Of a stretch of DNA of 57,086 nt, positions 35,930 through 42,687 are shown piece after piece. The stretch covers positions 1 to 57,086 of the IMG/VR virus record IMGVR_UViG_3300030328_001660; one strand, given 5' to 3'. Below the pieces are notes generated by a model. The model searched no databases, was not told the DNA's origin, and was given only the letters and a program-made list of their open reading frames with translations. The DNA is from a virus. Both the position numbers and the translations under genes were made by a program. The first letter of the stretch is position 1. Every line of letters starts with the position of its first letter.

Positions 35930-36373
35930 ATGGGAAACATCTTTGATGATCTCAATGCAGACGATCAGTTTATTGAAGCTGATGTAAGAGATGAGGTTAC
36001 TAACGAACCCATCAATACTGACATTGACTTTTGTAGTTTGGTTGTTAGTGAATACGCCAATAAAGTATCTCTCCATATTGAAAACGATATGGGTATACCT
36101 GATCCAGTTGGCTTGTTCCTTCCAGAAAACAAGGTTGATATCCAAGAAGCGATCAATCAAACGCTTAAGGATCACCCCGGCATTTGGATTAGGTGGGAAC
36201 ACGGCTCGTTTAAGGGTGTTCACTTCCAAATCAGACGAGGCAATGGGGTAAAGGAACGATTCTTTAGGACTGACACTAAGGGTGCATTTGCTCGGCGTAA
36301 AATCTACGCCCAGAGAAATCCTGATAGTGTTGTGAGTTTCACTATGTTCCCTGAAGAATCACAAACATTTTGA
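35930..36373 (+). CDS. Hypothetical protein
   Basis: 147 residues, ATG 35930 after AAAGGTAAGT. The acidic N-terminus is followed by a mixed domain (GIWIRWEHGSFKGVHFQIRRGNG) with a basic centre. No family recognised. It is the first gene of the AT-richer middle region. Confidence 0.7.
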   Translation: MGNIFDDLNADDQFIEADVRDEVTNEPINTDIDFCSLVVSEYANKVSLHIENDMGIPDPVGLFLPENKVDIQEAINQTLKDHPGIWIRWEHGSFKGVHFQIRRGNGVKERFFRTDTKGAFARRKIYAQRNPDSVVSFTMFPEESQTF

Positions 36374-36465
36374 CTATAGTGCTAACCGTGACAGCAAGGT
36401 AAGTGTGAAGAGGCACGGATGAGGTCGGCTGGAACCAAGAGTAGAAATGCCAGTCATCTATTATT

Positions 36466-36660
36466 ATGAAAGAACTACCACTAAGAATACTGTCATTGCT
36501 TATTGTATTAGTTTTGTGGGCAGCATTTGTCTGCTTCTCATGGCTGGTACTAAGCTTGCTTTTTTACGCACAACAATCGTGCGGAACTTGGACACTGGCT
36601 ATTATTATAGGCAGCGTATATACTTTATCAATCATCTTTAAGATGTGGAAGGAACACTAA
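36466..36660 (+). CDS. Small two-pass membrane protein
   Basis: 64 residues with two hydrophobic segments (about 9-33 and 42-58). This frame is preferred over an overlapping one starting at 36447 because its stop overlaps the next start (TAATG) and its hydrophobicity is coherent. No clear ribosome site. The 92 bases upstream (36374-36465) hold nothing I can identify. Confidence 0.5.
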   Translation: MKELPLRILSLLIVLVLWAAFVCFSWLVLSLLFYAQQSCGTWTLAIIIGSVYTLSIIFKMWKEH

Positions 36661-36944
36661 TGGTTAAAGAATTTATTCATAAAGGGAAGACAATTAAGGT
36701 CAACCCTAATGTAAGGAACTGTTATGAGGATCCTTCTGGTCTTAATACTATTCAACGGCTGCACCTTAAGGGGGAGCTGGATGTATACGCACCCATCGTA
36801 GCATACGATGAACGCTGGTCAACAAAGATGAAGAAGAATGGGTACTGGGAAGACTTCGAGTCAGCCTCTCCTATTCCTAATACTAAGAGACGCAACGATC
36901 TTCCTCCTATTTATTTGCAATGGAAAGATGCTGCAAAGTCTTGA
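36660..36944 (+). CDS. Hypothetical protein
   Basis: 94 residues; ATG 36660 taken for its TAATG coupling rather than an in-frame ATG at 36645. Begins MVKEFIHKGKTIKVNPNV. No family recognised. Confidence 0.65.
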   Translation: MVKEFIHKGKTIKVNPNVRNCYEDPSGLNTIQRLHLKGELDVYAPIVAYDERWSTKMKKNGYWEDFESASPIPNTKRRNDLPPIYLQWKDAAKS

Positions 36945-37078
36945 GTCAGTATTACAAGAAGCTAGCAAAAGTAGCTAAGGAAAAGAACTGGTCTCATCGT
37001 AAGCTCGGTGAGTTTATTAAAAAGAATAAGGGCAAACCGCCCTCAATTGCACTAAAGAATTTAGAAAAGGAATCTTAA
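36941..37078 (+). CDS. Small basic protein with TTG start
   Basis: 45 residues (MSQYYKKLAKVAKEKNWSHR...). TTG 36941 overlaps the previous stop as TTGA, the same junction seen at the main RNA polymerase gene. The sequence is Lys-rich and helix-like (KLGEFIKKNKG could be the second helix of a small helix-turn-helix). The ribosome site is weak. It fills the gap exactly to the next gene. Confidence 0.5.
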   Translation: MSQYYKKLAKVAKEKNWSHRKLGEFIKKNKGKPPSIALKNLEKES

Positions 37079-37079
37079 T

Positions 37080-37607
37080 ATGGGTATGGATGTATCAGGG
37101 ATTAACCCTACTGTAGTTGGCACTGAACCTAAGTGGCCTGAGAACTTCCGAGATCTCTCGGACGCAGAGCAGGACGCATGGTACGAAGCCAAGAACAAGT
37201 TCTATGAGAACAACCCCGGCGTTTACTTTCGAGCAAACTGCTGGTCATGGCGACCTATCATGGAAGCCATGTGGGAAAGCGGAGCTTGTTACGAACTCGA
37301 AGATAAAGAATGGGAGCACATGTCCTTCAACGACGGGGCTGGTGCAAAGAATCAAGAAACTTGTGACCGAATGGTTTCCAAGCTTAAGATTTGGCTGAGT
37401 GAACAGCAATGGGACAACAATAACCAATGGACTCCCGCTGCTTTTGATACGGATGACATGCAGATTGATATGAACGGTACGTTTATTAATAAGGAAAAGG
37501 CACTGGAAGAAAACATTGCGACCAGATCGCCTTATTCTGTACACAAGGAACATCTTGAAGAGTGGATTACTTTCCTTGAACATTGCGGAGGATTTGAAGT
37601 ATGGTAG
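37080..37607 (+). CDS. Conserved phage hypothetical protein (MGMDV...G.NP type)
   Basis: 175 residues; AAAGGAA upstream. It opens MGMDVSGINP and has YFRANCWSWRPIME, SFNDGAG and a C-terminal EEWITFLEHCGGFEV. This is the layout of a small protein family frequent in phages, with an N-terminal G-M-D and W-W/S-W-R-P core. Its function is unknown to me. Confidence 0.75.
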   Translation: MGMDVSGINPTVVGTEPKWPENFRDLSDAEQDAWYEAKNKFYENNPGVYFRANCWSWRPIMEAMWESGACYELEDKEWEHMSFNDGAGAKNQETCDRMVSKLKIWLSEQQWDNNNQWTPAAFDTDDMQIDMNGTFINKEKALEENIATRSPYSVHKEHLEEWITFLEHCGGFEVW

Positions 37608-37861
37608 AAGAAACAAAATATTGTCGTAGAGAATGTATCCGATTTCCTTCAGGGACTTATTACCTAGTGTCTCGGGTAGAACTACCCGGTACATACGACG
37701 ACTGGGAGACTATGATCTTCCCTGCAAATGAAAAGGGGGAAGTGATTAGCTGGCTAGAGGAGTACTGTCATCGTGGATACGAACCAATTATCGACACTGT
37801 TATCAAGTTCGCAGAAACAAGAGGACTTGAGCTTTCCGATGTGGAAGGTGACTTGGATTGA
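37601..37861 (+). CDS. Hypothetical protein
   Basis: 86 residues, overlapping the previous gene by 7 bases. Contains three cysteines and a W-rich acidic centre. No family recognised. Confidence 0.65.
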   Translation: MVEETKYCRRECIRFPSGTYYLVSRVELPGTYDDWETMIFPANEKGEVISWLEEYCHRGYEPIIDTVIKFAETRGLELSDVEGDLD

Positions 37862-38081
37862 TGCCCAAACTTTGGGTGATTCAACTTGGTCTGATTTAGA
37901 AGAAATGAAGGAGGAAGCCTTGACAACCCCTCCTACTATTCATACAATAGGTTATGTATTGTGTAACTGCGATACTCACATCGCACTAACAGAAACAATT
38001 GGCCCAGAAGAATGTGGTCATGTAACTAAAATACCGAAAGGAATGATCGTTGAAGATTACGAACTGTCACCCAACGGATAA
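37839..38081 (+). CDS. Small phage protein of the W.D......W type
   Basis: 80 residues from ATG 37839 (MWKVTWIDAQTLGDSTWSDLEEM); a longer frame start at 37773 lies deep in the preceding gene and is not preferred. The pattern, with V.W.DA...W..L.E, then a hydrophobic IGYVL strand and a final TKIPKGMI, is common among small phage proteins of unknown role. It overlaps both neighbours. Confidence 0.6.
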   Translation: MWKVTWIDAQTLGDSTWSDLEEMKEEALTTPPTIHTIGYVLCNCDTHIALTETIGPEECGHVTKIPKGMIVEDYELSPNG

Positions 38082-38451
38082 GTATAGGTATGAACTTAAG
38101 AGCACGCAGTATAGATACTCGGACGGAGACTATATCCTTACTGTTGAAGCTTGCGACGGAGATCTTGAAGTTGCCCATGAGTATGAAGATGAGAAAGTTT
38201 ACCTTGAGGAAAACAATATTGATTTCTGGGTAGGTGCTGTACTCTTTTGGTACGACGCTGACTTGCCAACGACCAAGTTCTTTGGCCCGCAGGTTGATGC
38301 AGTTGCACGGCTGTCACATTACTTGGGCTATGTCCCTGACGAAGAAACTATTAAGACTTACGCTGTTCCTAATAAAGAGGAGTACTATTCTTATAGTGAG
38401 ATGATTGCAAAGCTTGAAGAAGACAACCGAACCGAGGCAGTATATGATTAA
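38050..38451 (+). CDS. Hypothetical protein, probable TTG start
   Basis: 133 residues. TTG 38050 is preceded by AAAGGAA at suitable spacing and there is no in-frame ATG near the N-terminus. Acidic and Tyr-rich. It overlaps the 80-aa gene by 32 bases and ThyX by 8. No family recognised. Confidence 0.6.
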   Translation: MKITNCHPTDKYRYELKSTQYRYSDGDYILTVEACDGDLEVAHEYEDEKVYLEENNIDFWVGAVLFWYDADLPTTKFFGPQVDAVARLSHYLGYVPDEETIKTYAVPNKEEYYSYSEMIAKLEEDNRTEAVYD

Positions 38452-39112
38452 GATTACAGATGGCTGGTCTGTTAATGAGATAGAACCAGTACAGTATGTT
38501 GATAAGATGGGTTCAGATCAAGAGGTATGTAATGCAGCTAGAGTTTCTTTCGATAAGAACGCTAGTAACTATACCGACGAAGAGAACACTAAGCTTATTA
38601 ATTATCTGCATAAGAATGATCATTGGTCTCCGTTCTCCCATTGTTATATGAAGTTTAGATTTAATGCTCCTATGTTTATTGCCCGCCAATTCCAGAAACA
38701 TGTTGTTGGTTTCGCTTGGAATGAAGTATCACGTAGGTATGTGAGCAATCCTCCTATGTTCTTTGTTCCTAAGTCTTGGCGTAAGCGTCCTCCTAATATG
38801 AAGCAGGGTTCTATTCTTAAGGGGCAAGTGCCTCTTAAAGGAGAGATACTAAACAATTATGTAGGCCAAATGCAAGAACATGCTAGAGATTACAAGCATA
38901 TGCTGGAACAAGGTATATGTCCTGAGCAAGCAAGAATGTGTATGCCTCAAAGTATGATGACGCAATGGATTTGGTCAGGTAGTGTTGCTGCTTGGGCTAG
39001 GTTTATTAACCTGAGGTCTGATAGCCACGCTCAAATTGAGTGCCATCAGTACGCAGCAGCTGTTAAGGTTTATCTTGAGTCGCACTTTCCTGAATGTGCG
39101 AAGGTTCTTTAA
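38444..39112 (+). CDS. thyX: Flavin-dependent thymidylate synthase
   Basis: 222 residues from ATG 38444 (GAGG upstream). It makes dTMP from dUMP using FAD and methylene-tetrahydrofolate. The signature region KHVVGFAWNEVSRRYV corresponds to the ThyX motif RHR-x-x-S-x-N-E-x-S-x-R-Y, with the first triplet changed to KHV; ARVSFDK near the N-terminus and ARMCMPQSMMTQ...W..R..SHAQ..C in the C-terminal half also fit. It sits with a deaminase, a kinase and a ribonucleotide reductase as part of a dNTP supply set. Confidence 0.92.
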   Translation: MIKITDGWSVNEIEPVQYVDKMGSDQEVCNAARVSFDKNASNYTDEENTKLINYLHKNDHWSPFSHCYMKFRFNAPMFIARQFQKHVVGFAWNEVSRRYVSNPPMFFVPKSWRKRPPNMKQGSILKGQVPLKGEILNNYVGQMQEHARDYKHMLEQGICPEQARMCMPQSMMTQWIWSGSVAAWARFINLRSDSHAQIECHQYAAAVKVYLESHFPECAKVL

Positions 39113-39691
39113 ATGAAAATGAGAAAGTATGAGTTCCAATTAAGAAGTCTTTTAGAAATAGCTGACAAAATTAATTTAAATAGTAATAGTTCTATGGTTG
39201 AAGTAGGTTGCTACCGTGGCGAAAGCACAAGCATGTGGGCTTCGTTTAATGGTACAGTTTATGCTGTTGATTCTTGGAGAAAAGGGACCGCATTTAATAT
39301 TTGTGATCCCAAGGGATTGTGGCAACGACTAAAGTCTTCTTACCGACAAATCTCTATCAAAGATCTGCTTTGTATTAACTATAAGGTAGAGAAAGATTTT
39401 GATTTGATGGCTGAACAATATGATAACATCAAAAAAATTAAATTAAATAGTAAAGAAGCATCAGATATATTTGGAAAAGAAAGTGTAGACTTTGTTTATC
39501 TGGATGCGATGCACGACTACGACAACGTGAAGGCGGACATTAAAACTTGGCTGCCAAAGATTGTAAATGATGGATGGATAGGTGGTCACGACTATCACCA
39601 GTCTTGGCCCGGCGTAATAGAAGCTGTGGATGAGAAGTTTGGTAAGCCTGATTATTTATTTGAAGATACTAGTTGGTTAAAGAAACTTTAA
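39113..39691 (+). CDS. Class I SAM-dependent methyltransferase (Methyltransf_24-like)
   Basis: 192 residues, starting right after the ThyX stop. MVEVGCYRGEST is the SAM-binding motif I, AVDSW ends the next strand, and YLDAMHDYDNVKADIKTW then GGHDYHQSWPGVIEAV match the C-terminal core of the Methyltransf_24 family. The substrate is not predictable; it could modify a sugar, nucleotide or peptide. Confidence 0.8.
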   Translation: MKMRKYEFQLRSLLEIADKINLNSNSSMVEVGCYRGESTSMWASFNGTVYAVDSWRKGTAFNICDPKGLWQRLKSSYRQISIKDLLCINYKVEKDFDLMAEQYDNIKKIKLNSKEASDIFGKESVDFVYLDAMHDYDNVKADIKTWLPKIVNDGWIGGHDYHQSWPGVIEAVDEKFGKPDYLFEDTSWLKKL

Positions 39692-39697
39692 TACTTA

Positions 39698-39770
39698 GCC
39701 TCTATAGCTCAGTCGGTAGAGCATCGGCCTTTTAAGCCGCTGGTCGCTGGTTCGAGTCCAGCTGGAGGCA
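39698..39770 (+). tRNA. tRNA-Lys (UUU)
   Basis: 73-base cloverleaf: acceptor GCCTCTA/TGGAGGC, D-arm AGCTCAGTCGGTAGAGC, anticodon loop CTTTTAA, T-arm GCTGG TTCGAGT CCAGC. Discriminator A, no encoded CCA. The outermost anticodon-stem pair is mismatched (T-C). Confidence 0.95.
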
Positions 39771-39772
39771 TC

Positions 39773-39846
39773 GGGCCGGTAGCTTAGCGGTCTAAAGCTA
39801 TCGACTCATAATCGATTGATCGTCGGTTCAAATCCGACCCGGCCCA
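39773..39846 (+). tRNA. tRNA with CAU anticodon (elongator Met or Ile2)
   Basis: 74-base cloverleaf: acceptor GGGCCGG/CCGGCCC, anticodon stem ATCGA/TCGAT with loop CTCATAA, T-arm GTCGG TTCAAAT CCGAC. The paired G1-C72 excludes an initiator. Whether the C34 is modified to lysidine (Ile, AUA) cannot be told from the gene. Two bases after tRNA-Lys. Confidence 0.95.
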
Positions 39847-39860
39847 TTGGAGAAAATAAA

Positions 39861-40097
39861 ATGCCTAAGTTTGAATACACTTTTGATATCGAAGAAACGA
39901 CTATCAGACGATGTGAAATTGAAGTAGAAGCGGAGACATTAGAAGCAGCAATGGCTGCCGTAGAAGAGCAAGGTCCTTGGGATTGGGAAGTCCACTATGG
40001 CAAGGAACTTTGGTACGAATGCGATGAAACCTTGGACAATGATCCAAAGAATCCTGAACACTGGGATAAAATATATGAGGAACTTACTGATGTATGA
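39861..40097 (+). CDS. Small acidic protein between tRNA genes
   Basis: 78 residues; ATG 39861 with GGAG at 39849-39852, just after the tRNA; the in-frame ATG at 39816 lies within the tRNA and is rejected. Very acidic (pattern EAETLEAAMAAVEEQGPWDWE). No family recognised. Confidence 0.65.
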   Translation: MPKFEYTFDIEETTIRRCEIEVEAETLEAAMAAVEEQGPWDWEVHYGKELWYECDETLDNDPKNPEHWDKIYEELTDV

Positions 40098-40251
40098 TGA
40101 ATCTTGGGAGGATGATTGGTCTGTTGACATGGCAATTGAAGAATGGCAAATAGAAAAGGATAGAAGGCAGGAAGCTAATTATAATAACCACGCTTGGCGG
40201 AGGGGATATCGTGTGCCAGAAGAAGGAACAGATAATATTCGAGAAGCTTGA
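40090..40251 (+). CDS. Small hypothetical protein
   Basis: 53 residues; ATG 40090 overlaps the previous stop by 8 bases. Acidic N-half (MYDESWEDDWSVDMAIEEW), basic C-half. No family recognised. Confidence 0.5.
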   Translation: MYDESWEDDWSVDMAIEEWQIEKDRRQEANYNNHAWRRGYRVPEEGTDNIREA

Positions 40252-40294
40252 AGCTGAAATGAGAACAAACGACGAACATCAAAAGGATGACGCT

Positions 40295-40368
40295 GCCCCG
40301 GTAGCTCAGCTGGATAGAGCAGCTGACTTCTAATCAGCAGGTCGCAGGTTCGAGTCCTGCTCGGGGTG
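40295..40368 (+). tRNA. tRNA-Arg (UCU)
   Basis: 74-base cloverleaf: acceptor GCCCCGG/TCGGGGT (G1-U72 wobble), anticodon stem CTGA/TCAG with loop CTTCTAA, T-arm GCAGG TTCGAGT CCTGC. No CCA. The next gene starts two bases after it. Confidence 0.95.
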
Positions 40369-40370
40369 TT

Positions 40371-40730
40371 ATGAAACTAGAAAAATATATTGATATTGCA
40401 ATGCCTATGGCAGTACAGAGTACAAGGAAAAAGAAACATGTATCTTTAATTATCAGAAAAGGAGAGCTTGTTTCTTTTGGTGTGAACAAAATGAAGACAC
40501 ACCCCCTTGCAAAACGGTACGGTTACAGGTATAATGAAGTACATTCAGAGCTTGATGCTCTATTGAAATACAAAGGACCTAAGGATAAGTTGGTGCTTTT
40601 AAACTTTAGGTTTAATCGGTTTGGTGAAATGCGGATGAGTAAGCCGTGCAAATTATGTATGCCGTGGTGTTCTGCGGTGTTTGATAAGATCATTTATTCT
40701 ACTACCAATGGAATGGTGACTGAACATTAG
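40371..40730 (+). CDS. Zinc-dependent nucleoside/deoxynucleotide deaminase-fold protein
   Basis: 119 residues. H58-S-E60 and P92-C93-x2-C96 form the catalytic zinc motif of the cytidine/deoxycytidylate deaminase superfamily, with strands VSLIIRKGELVSFGVN and KLVLLNFRF in the expected places. The length is that of a minimal deaminase domain. Deamination of a dCMP or cytidine compound would feed dUMP to ThyX; the exact substrate is uncertain. Its TAG ends on the first base of tRNA-Leu. Confidence 0.8.
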   Translation: MKLEKYIDIAMPMAVQSTRKKKHVSLIIRKGELVSFGVNKMKTHPLAKRYGYRYNEVHSELDALLKYKGPKDKLVLLNFRFNRFGEMRMSKPCKLCMPWCSAVFDKIIYSTTNGMVTEH

Positions 40731-40813
40731 GCTCTGTGGCGGAATTGGCATACGCATTAGACTTAAAATCTAACGCCCGAAAGGGATTGAGGGTTCGAGT
40801 CCCTCCGGAGCTA
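40730..40813 (+). tRNA. tRNA-Leu (UAA)
   Basis: 84-base class II cloverleaf: acceptor GGCTCTG/CGGAGCT (G-U at 1-72 and wobble inside), D-region TGGCGGAATTGGC, anticodon stem TTAGA/TCTAA with loop CTTAAAA, long variable arm CGCCCGAAAGGGATT, T-arm GAGGG TTCGAGT CCCTC. It begins on the last base of the preceding gene. Confidence 0.93.
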
Positions 40814-40815
40814 TT

Positions 40816-40968
40816 ATGAAATACGCACTGTGGTGCTTAGCCACCAATGGATGGGTCATAGAAGATAACAATCAAGTCGTAACGTACAACTCTGTGGCAG
40901 CAGCCAAGAGGGATTTAAAAGAAAACTTTATTCACCAAGGCTACGAAATAAAAGAGTATAAAGAGTAG
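40816..40968 (+). CDS. Small hypothetical protein after tRNA-Leu
   Basis: 50 residues, ATG 40816, two bases after the tRNA (as for the deaminase gene). Sequence MKYALWCLATNGWVIEDNNQ... with a Lys/Glu-rich end. No ribosome site outside the tRNA; translation may follow tRNA processing. No family recognised. Confidence 0.55.
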   Translation: MKYALWCLATNGWVIEDNNQVVTYNSVAAAKRDLKENFIHQGYEIKEYKE

Positions 40969-40989
40969 TCTCAACTTAAAGGAAATATC

Positions 40990-41181
40990 ATGGGTAAGTT
41001 TAAGAACATGGCTTATGGTTGCTGGGAAGAGTGGACTAGCAACAAGACTAATCCGGACTGGGAACAGATCGGAAAGAATAACGGTGTTAGTGCAAAGGCA
41101 GCTAAAGAATATGCCTTGGGATGGGAAGAAGAAATGACCCGGCAAGATCTAGAGGATCGAGAACCGGAGTGGATTGGGTAA
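40990..41181 (+). CDS. Small hypothetical protein
   Basis: 63 residues, ATG 40990 with AAAGGAA upstream. Trp-rich and amphipathic (CWEEWTSNKTNPDWE). TAATG overlap with the next gene. Confidence 0.6.
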   Translation: MGKFKNMAYGCWEEWTSNKTNPDWEQIGKNNGVSAKAAKEYALGWEEEMTRQDLEDREPEWIG

Positions 41182-41372
41182 TGGCTCACGGAAAAAAGCG
41201 AAGGCAAGAGGTATCTAAAAAAGATGAAAGGCCCAAGCGAAAACAAACTGAAGAGAAAGGTAGGCAAACAATTAAAGCTAGGTTACGTAATCTAGACAAT
41301 GATAATTGGGAGATGGTGTCAGAGAAATTCATGAAAGGAAACAAACATGAGTCACGAAATGATGGAGAATGA
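41181..41372 (+). CDS. Small, highly basic protein
   Basis: 63 residues from ATG 41181 (TAATG coupling). About 40 percent Lys, Arg and Glu (GKKRRQEVSKKDERPKRKQ), likely nucleic-acid binding or disordered. It overlaps the next gene by 26 bases. Confidence 0.55.
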   Translation: MAHGKKRRQEVSKKDERPKRKQTEEKGRQTIKARLRNLDNDNWEMVSEKFMKGNKHESRNDGE

Positions 41373-42330
41373 TTCGGCAGTTTACTTTAAGAACCCAGCA
41401 TGGCATGGGCTTGGTAAGACTGTTGAGAACGCAATTAATGTAGACGAAGCAATGAAGATGGCTGAGCTTAACTGGGAAGTTGATAAGTGGCCGCTGTTTA
41501 CACTTGATGGTGTCCAAGCACACGATTACCGTGGTGTAATGCGTACTGATACAAGAGAAATTATTGGTGTAGTTTCTCCTCGGTATCAGCCGGTTCAAAA
41601 CTGGGAGGCATTCAACCTCGCTAAGTACTTTGGTAGTGACGTTAAGGTTGAGTCAGCTGGCTCTATTCGTAATGGTCGCAATGTTTATCTTCTTCTTAGG
41701 GGAGAGACATTTGACGCAGTGCCAAACGATACGGTACATAAGTACATGGCTTTGTTCTGGGGCCACGATGGTACTGCTTCTCTAACTGTACTGCCTACTT
41801 CTGTTCGGGTTGTTTGCAAGAACACCTTGGCTATGGTCATGGGTCAGGCTAGAGGTACAAGCAACAAGATTTCCATTAGTCATAGTGGAGACATCATGGA
41901 GAAGATGCGTGCTGCTGAAGAAGCAGTAAAGAAGTTCAAGGAAACTGGTAAGATGTTCGAGGAAAAGGTCAAGTACATGGCTAGTTCCAATCCACAAAGA
42001 GAACACATTAGCAGGTTCTTCTTGAATGTGTACGCCCAACTCAATAAGGTTGCGGTTGTACATAACCCAACTTCCGAAAAGGAAGAAGAGATTTACACAA
42101 AGGCTTTGACCACTGTAAGCAAGTGGACTGAGACCTTTGAGCTTGAGTCTCAAGAACTGGGTAACTGGAGTTACTGGACCGCTGCTAACGCAGTAACCAA
42201 TGATATCCAGCATCGAGTTGCTGCAAGAGGAAAGAAAAAGTCCCCCGCTTCTTCCGCTTACAGCAATCTAATCGGGCAGAACGCTACCAATACCAATAAG
42301 GTATTTGATATCGCAATGGCCGAAGTCTGA
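41347..42330 (+). CDS. DUF932 family protein
   Basis: 327 residues; AAAGGAAA upstream of ATG 41347. PAWHGLGKTV near the N-terminus, YRGVMRTDTREIIGVVSPRYQPVQNWEAF and VLPTSVRVVCKNTL are the hallmarks of DUF932 (phage/plasmid-like protein). These are common in phages and plasmids; the function is not established to my knowledge. It may act in replication or recombination. Confidence 0.85.
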   Translation: MSHEMMENDSAVYFKNPAWHGLGKTVENAINVDEAMKMAELNWEVDKWPLFTLDGVQAHDYRGVMRTDTREIIGVVSPRYQPVQNWEAFNLAKYFGSDVKVESAGSIRNGRNVYLLLRGETFDAVPNDTVHKYMALFWGHDGTASLTVLPTSVRVVCKNTLAMVMGQARGTSNKISISHSGDIMEKMRAAEEAVKKFKETGKMFEEKVKYMASSNPQREHISRFFLNVYAQLNKVAVVHNPTSEKEEEIYTKALTTVSKWTETFELESQELGNWSYWTAANAVTNDIQHRVAARGKKKSPASSAYSNLIGQNATNTNKVFDIAMAEV

Positions 42331-42343
42331 TCAGACTAGGGAT

Positions 42344-42378
42344 CCCCTCTGGCTAGGCTTAGCGGCCTACCAGAGGGG
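42344..42378 (+). other. Strong two-part hairpin before the RNA polymerase operon
   Basis: CCCCTCTGG (42344-42352) pairs perfectly with CCAGAGGGG (42370-42378). After a bulged C, TAGGC/GCCTA continues to a 6-base loop. No T-run follows. It may terminate, attenuate or mark RNA processing between the DUF932 gene and the polymerase genes. Confidence 0.65.
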
Positions 42379-42399
42379 CCATCCCACATTGGAGATCGC

Positions 42400-42687
42400 A
42401 TGATGCAGAAACACGATCAATTAGGTGGTGGTAATTGGAATGCCCATAAGCCACGGGTATGGAAAAAATTAAGAGAGAAGCATAGGAAACATGCAGCATC
42501 AGGCCGGTCCGGTCCATCAATGCCTGAAGGGCATATACCGCACGGTGGTGCAGGTAAAGGTGACATGAATAGAGTTGTTAACCAAACCAAATATTCTTTA
42601 GGTTTAGATCTTATCCGAATCGCCAAAGAAAAAGGTAAGGATTCTAAGGAATATAAAGAAGCCCTTGAGGCTTGGAGGAACGCTTGA
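42400..42687 (+). CDS. Small basic protein preceding the RNA polymerase
   Basis: 95 residues; GGAG upstream. His/Lys/Gly-rich (KLREKHRKHAASGRSGPSMPEGHIPHGGAGKGDMNR). Its stop overlaps the polymerase start as TTGA. No family recognised. Confidence 0.6.
   Translation: MMQKHDQLGGGNWNAHKPRVWKKLREKHRKHAASGRSGPSMPEGHIPHGGAGKGDMNRVVNQTKYSLGLDLIRIAKEKGKDSKEYKEALEAWRNA

Noticed and set aside
40211-40333. 40-codon frame with GTG start and GGAGGGG upstream
   Set aside because: It runs through two thirds of tRNA-Arg, and its end (AAPVAQLDRAADF) is the usual artefact of translating a tRNA gene. A shorter peptide stopping earlier is not possible.
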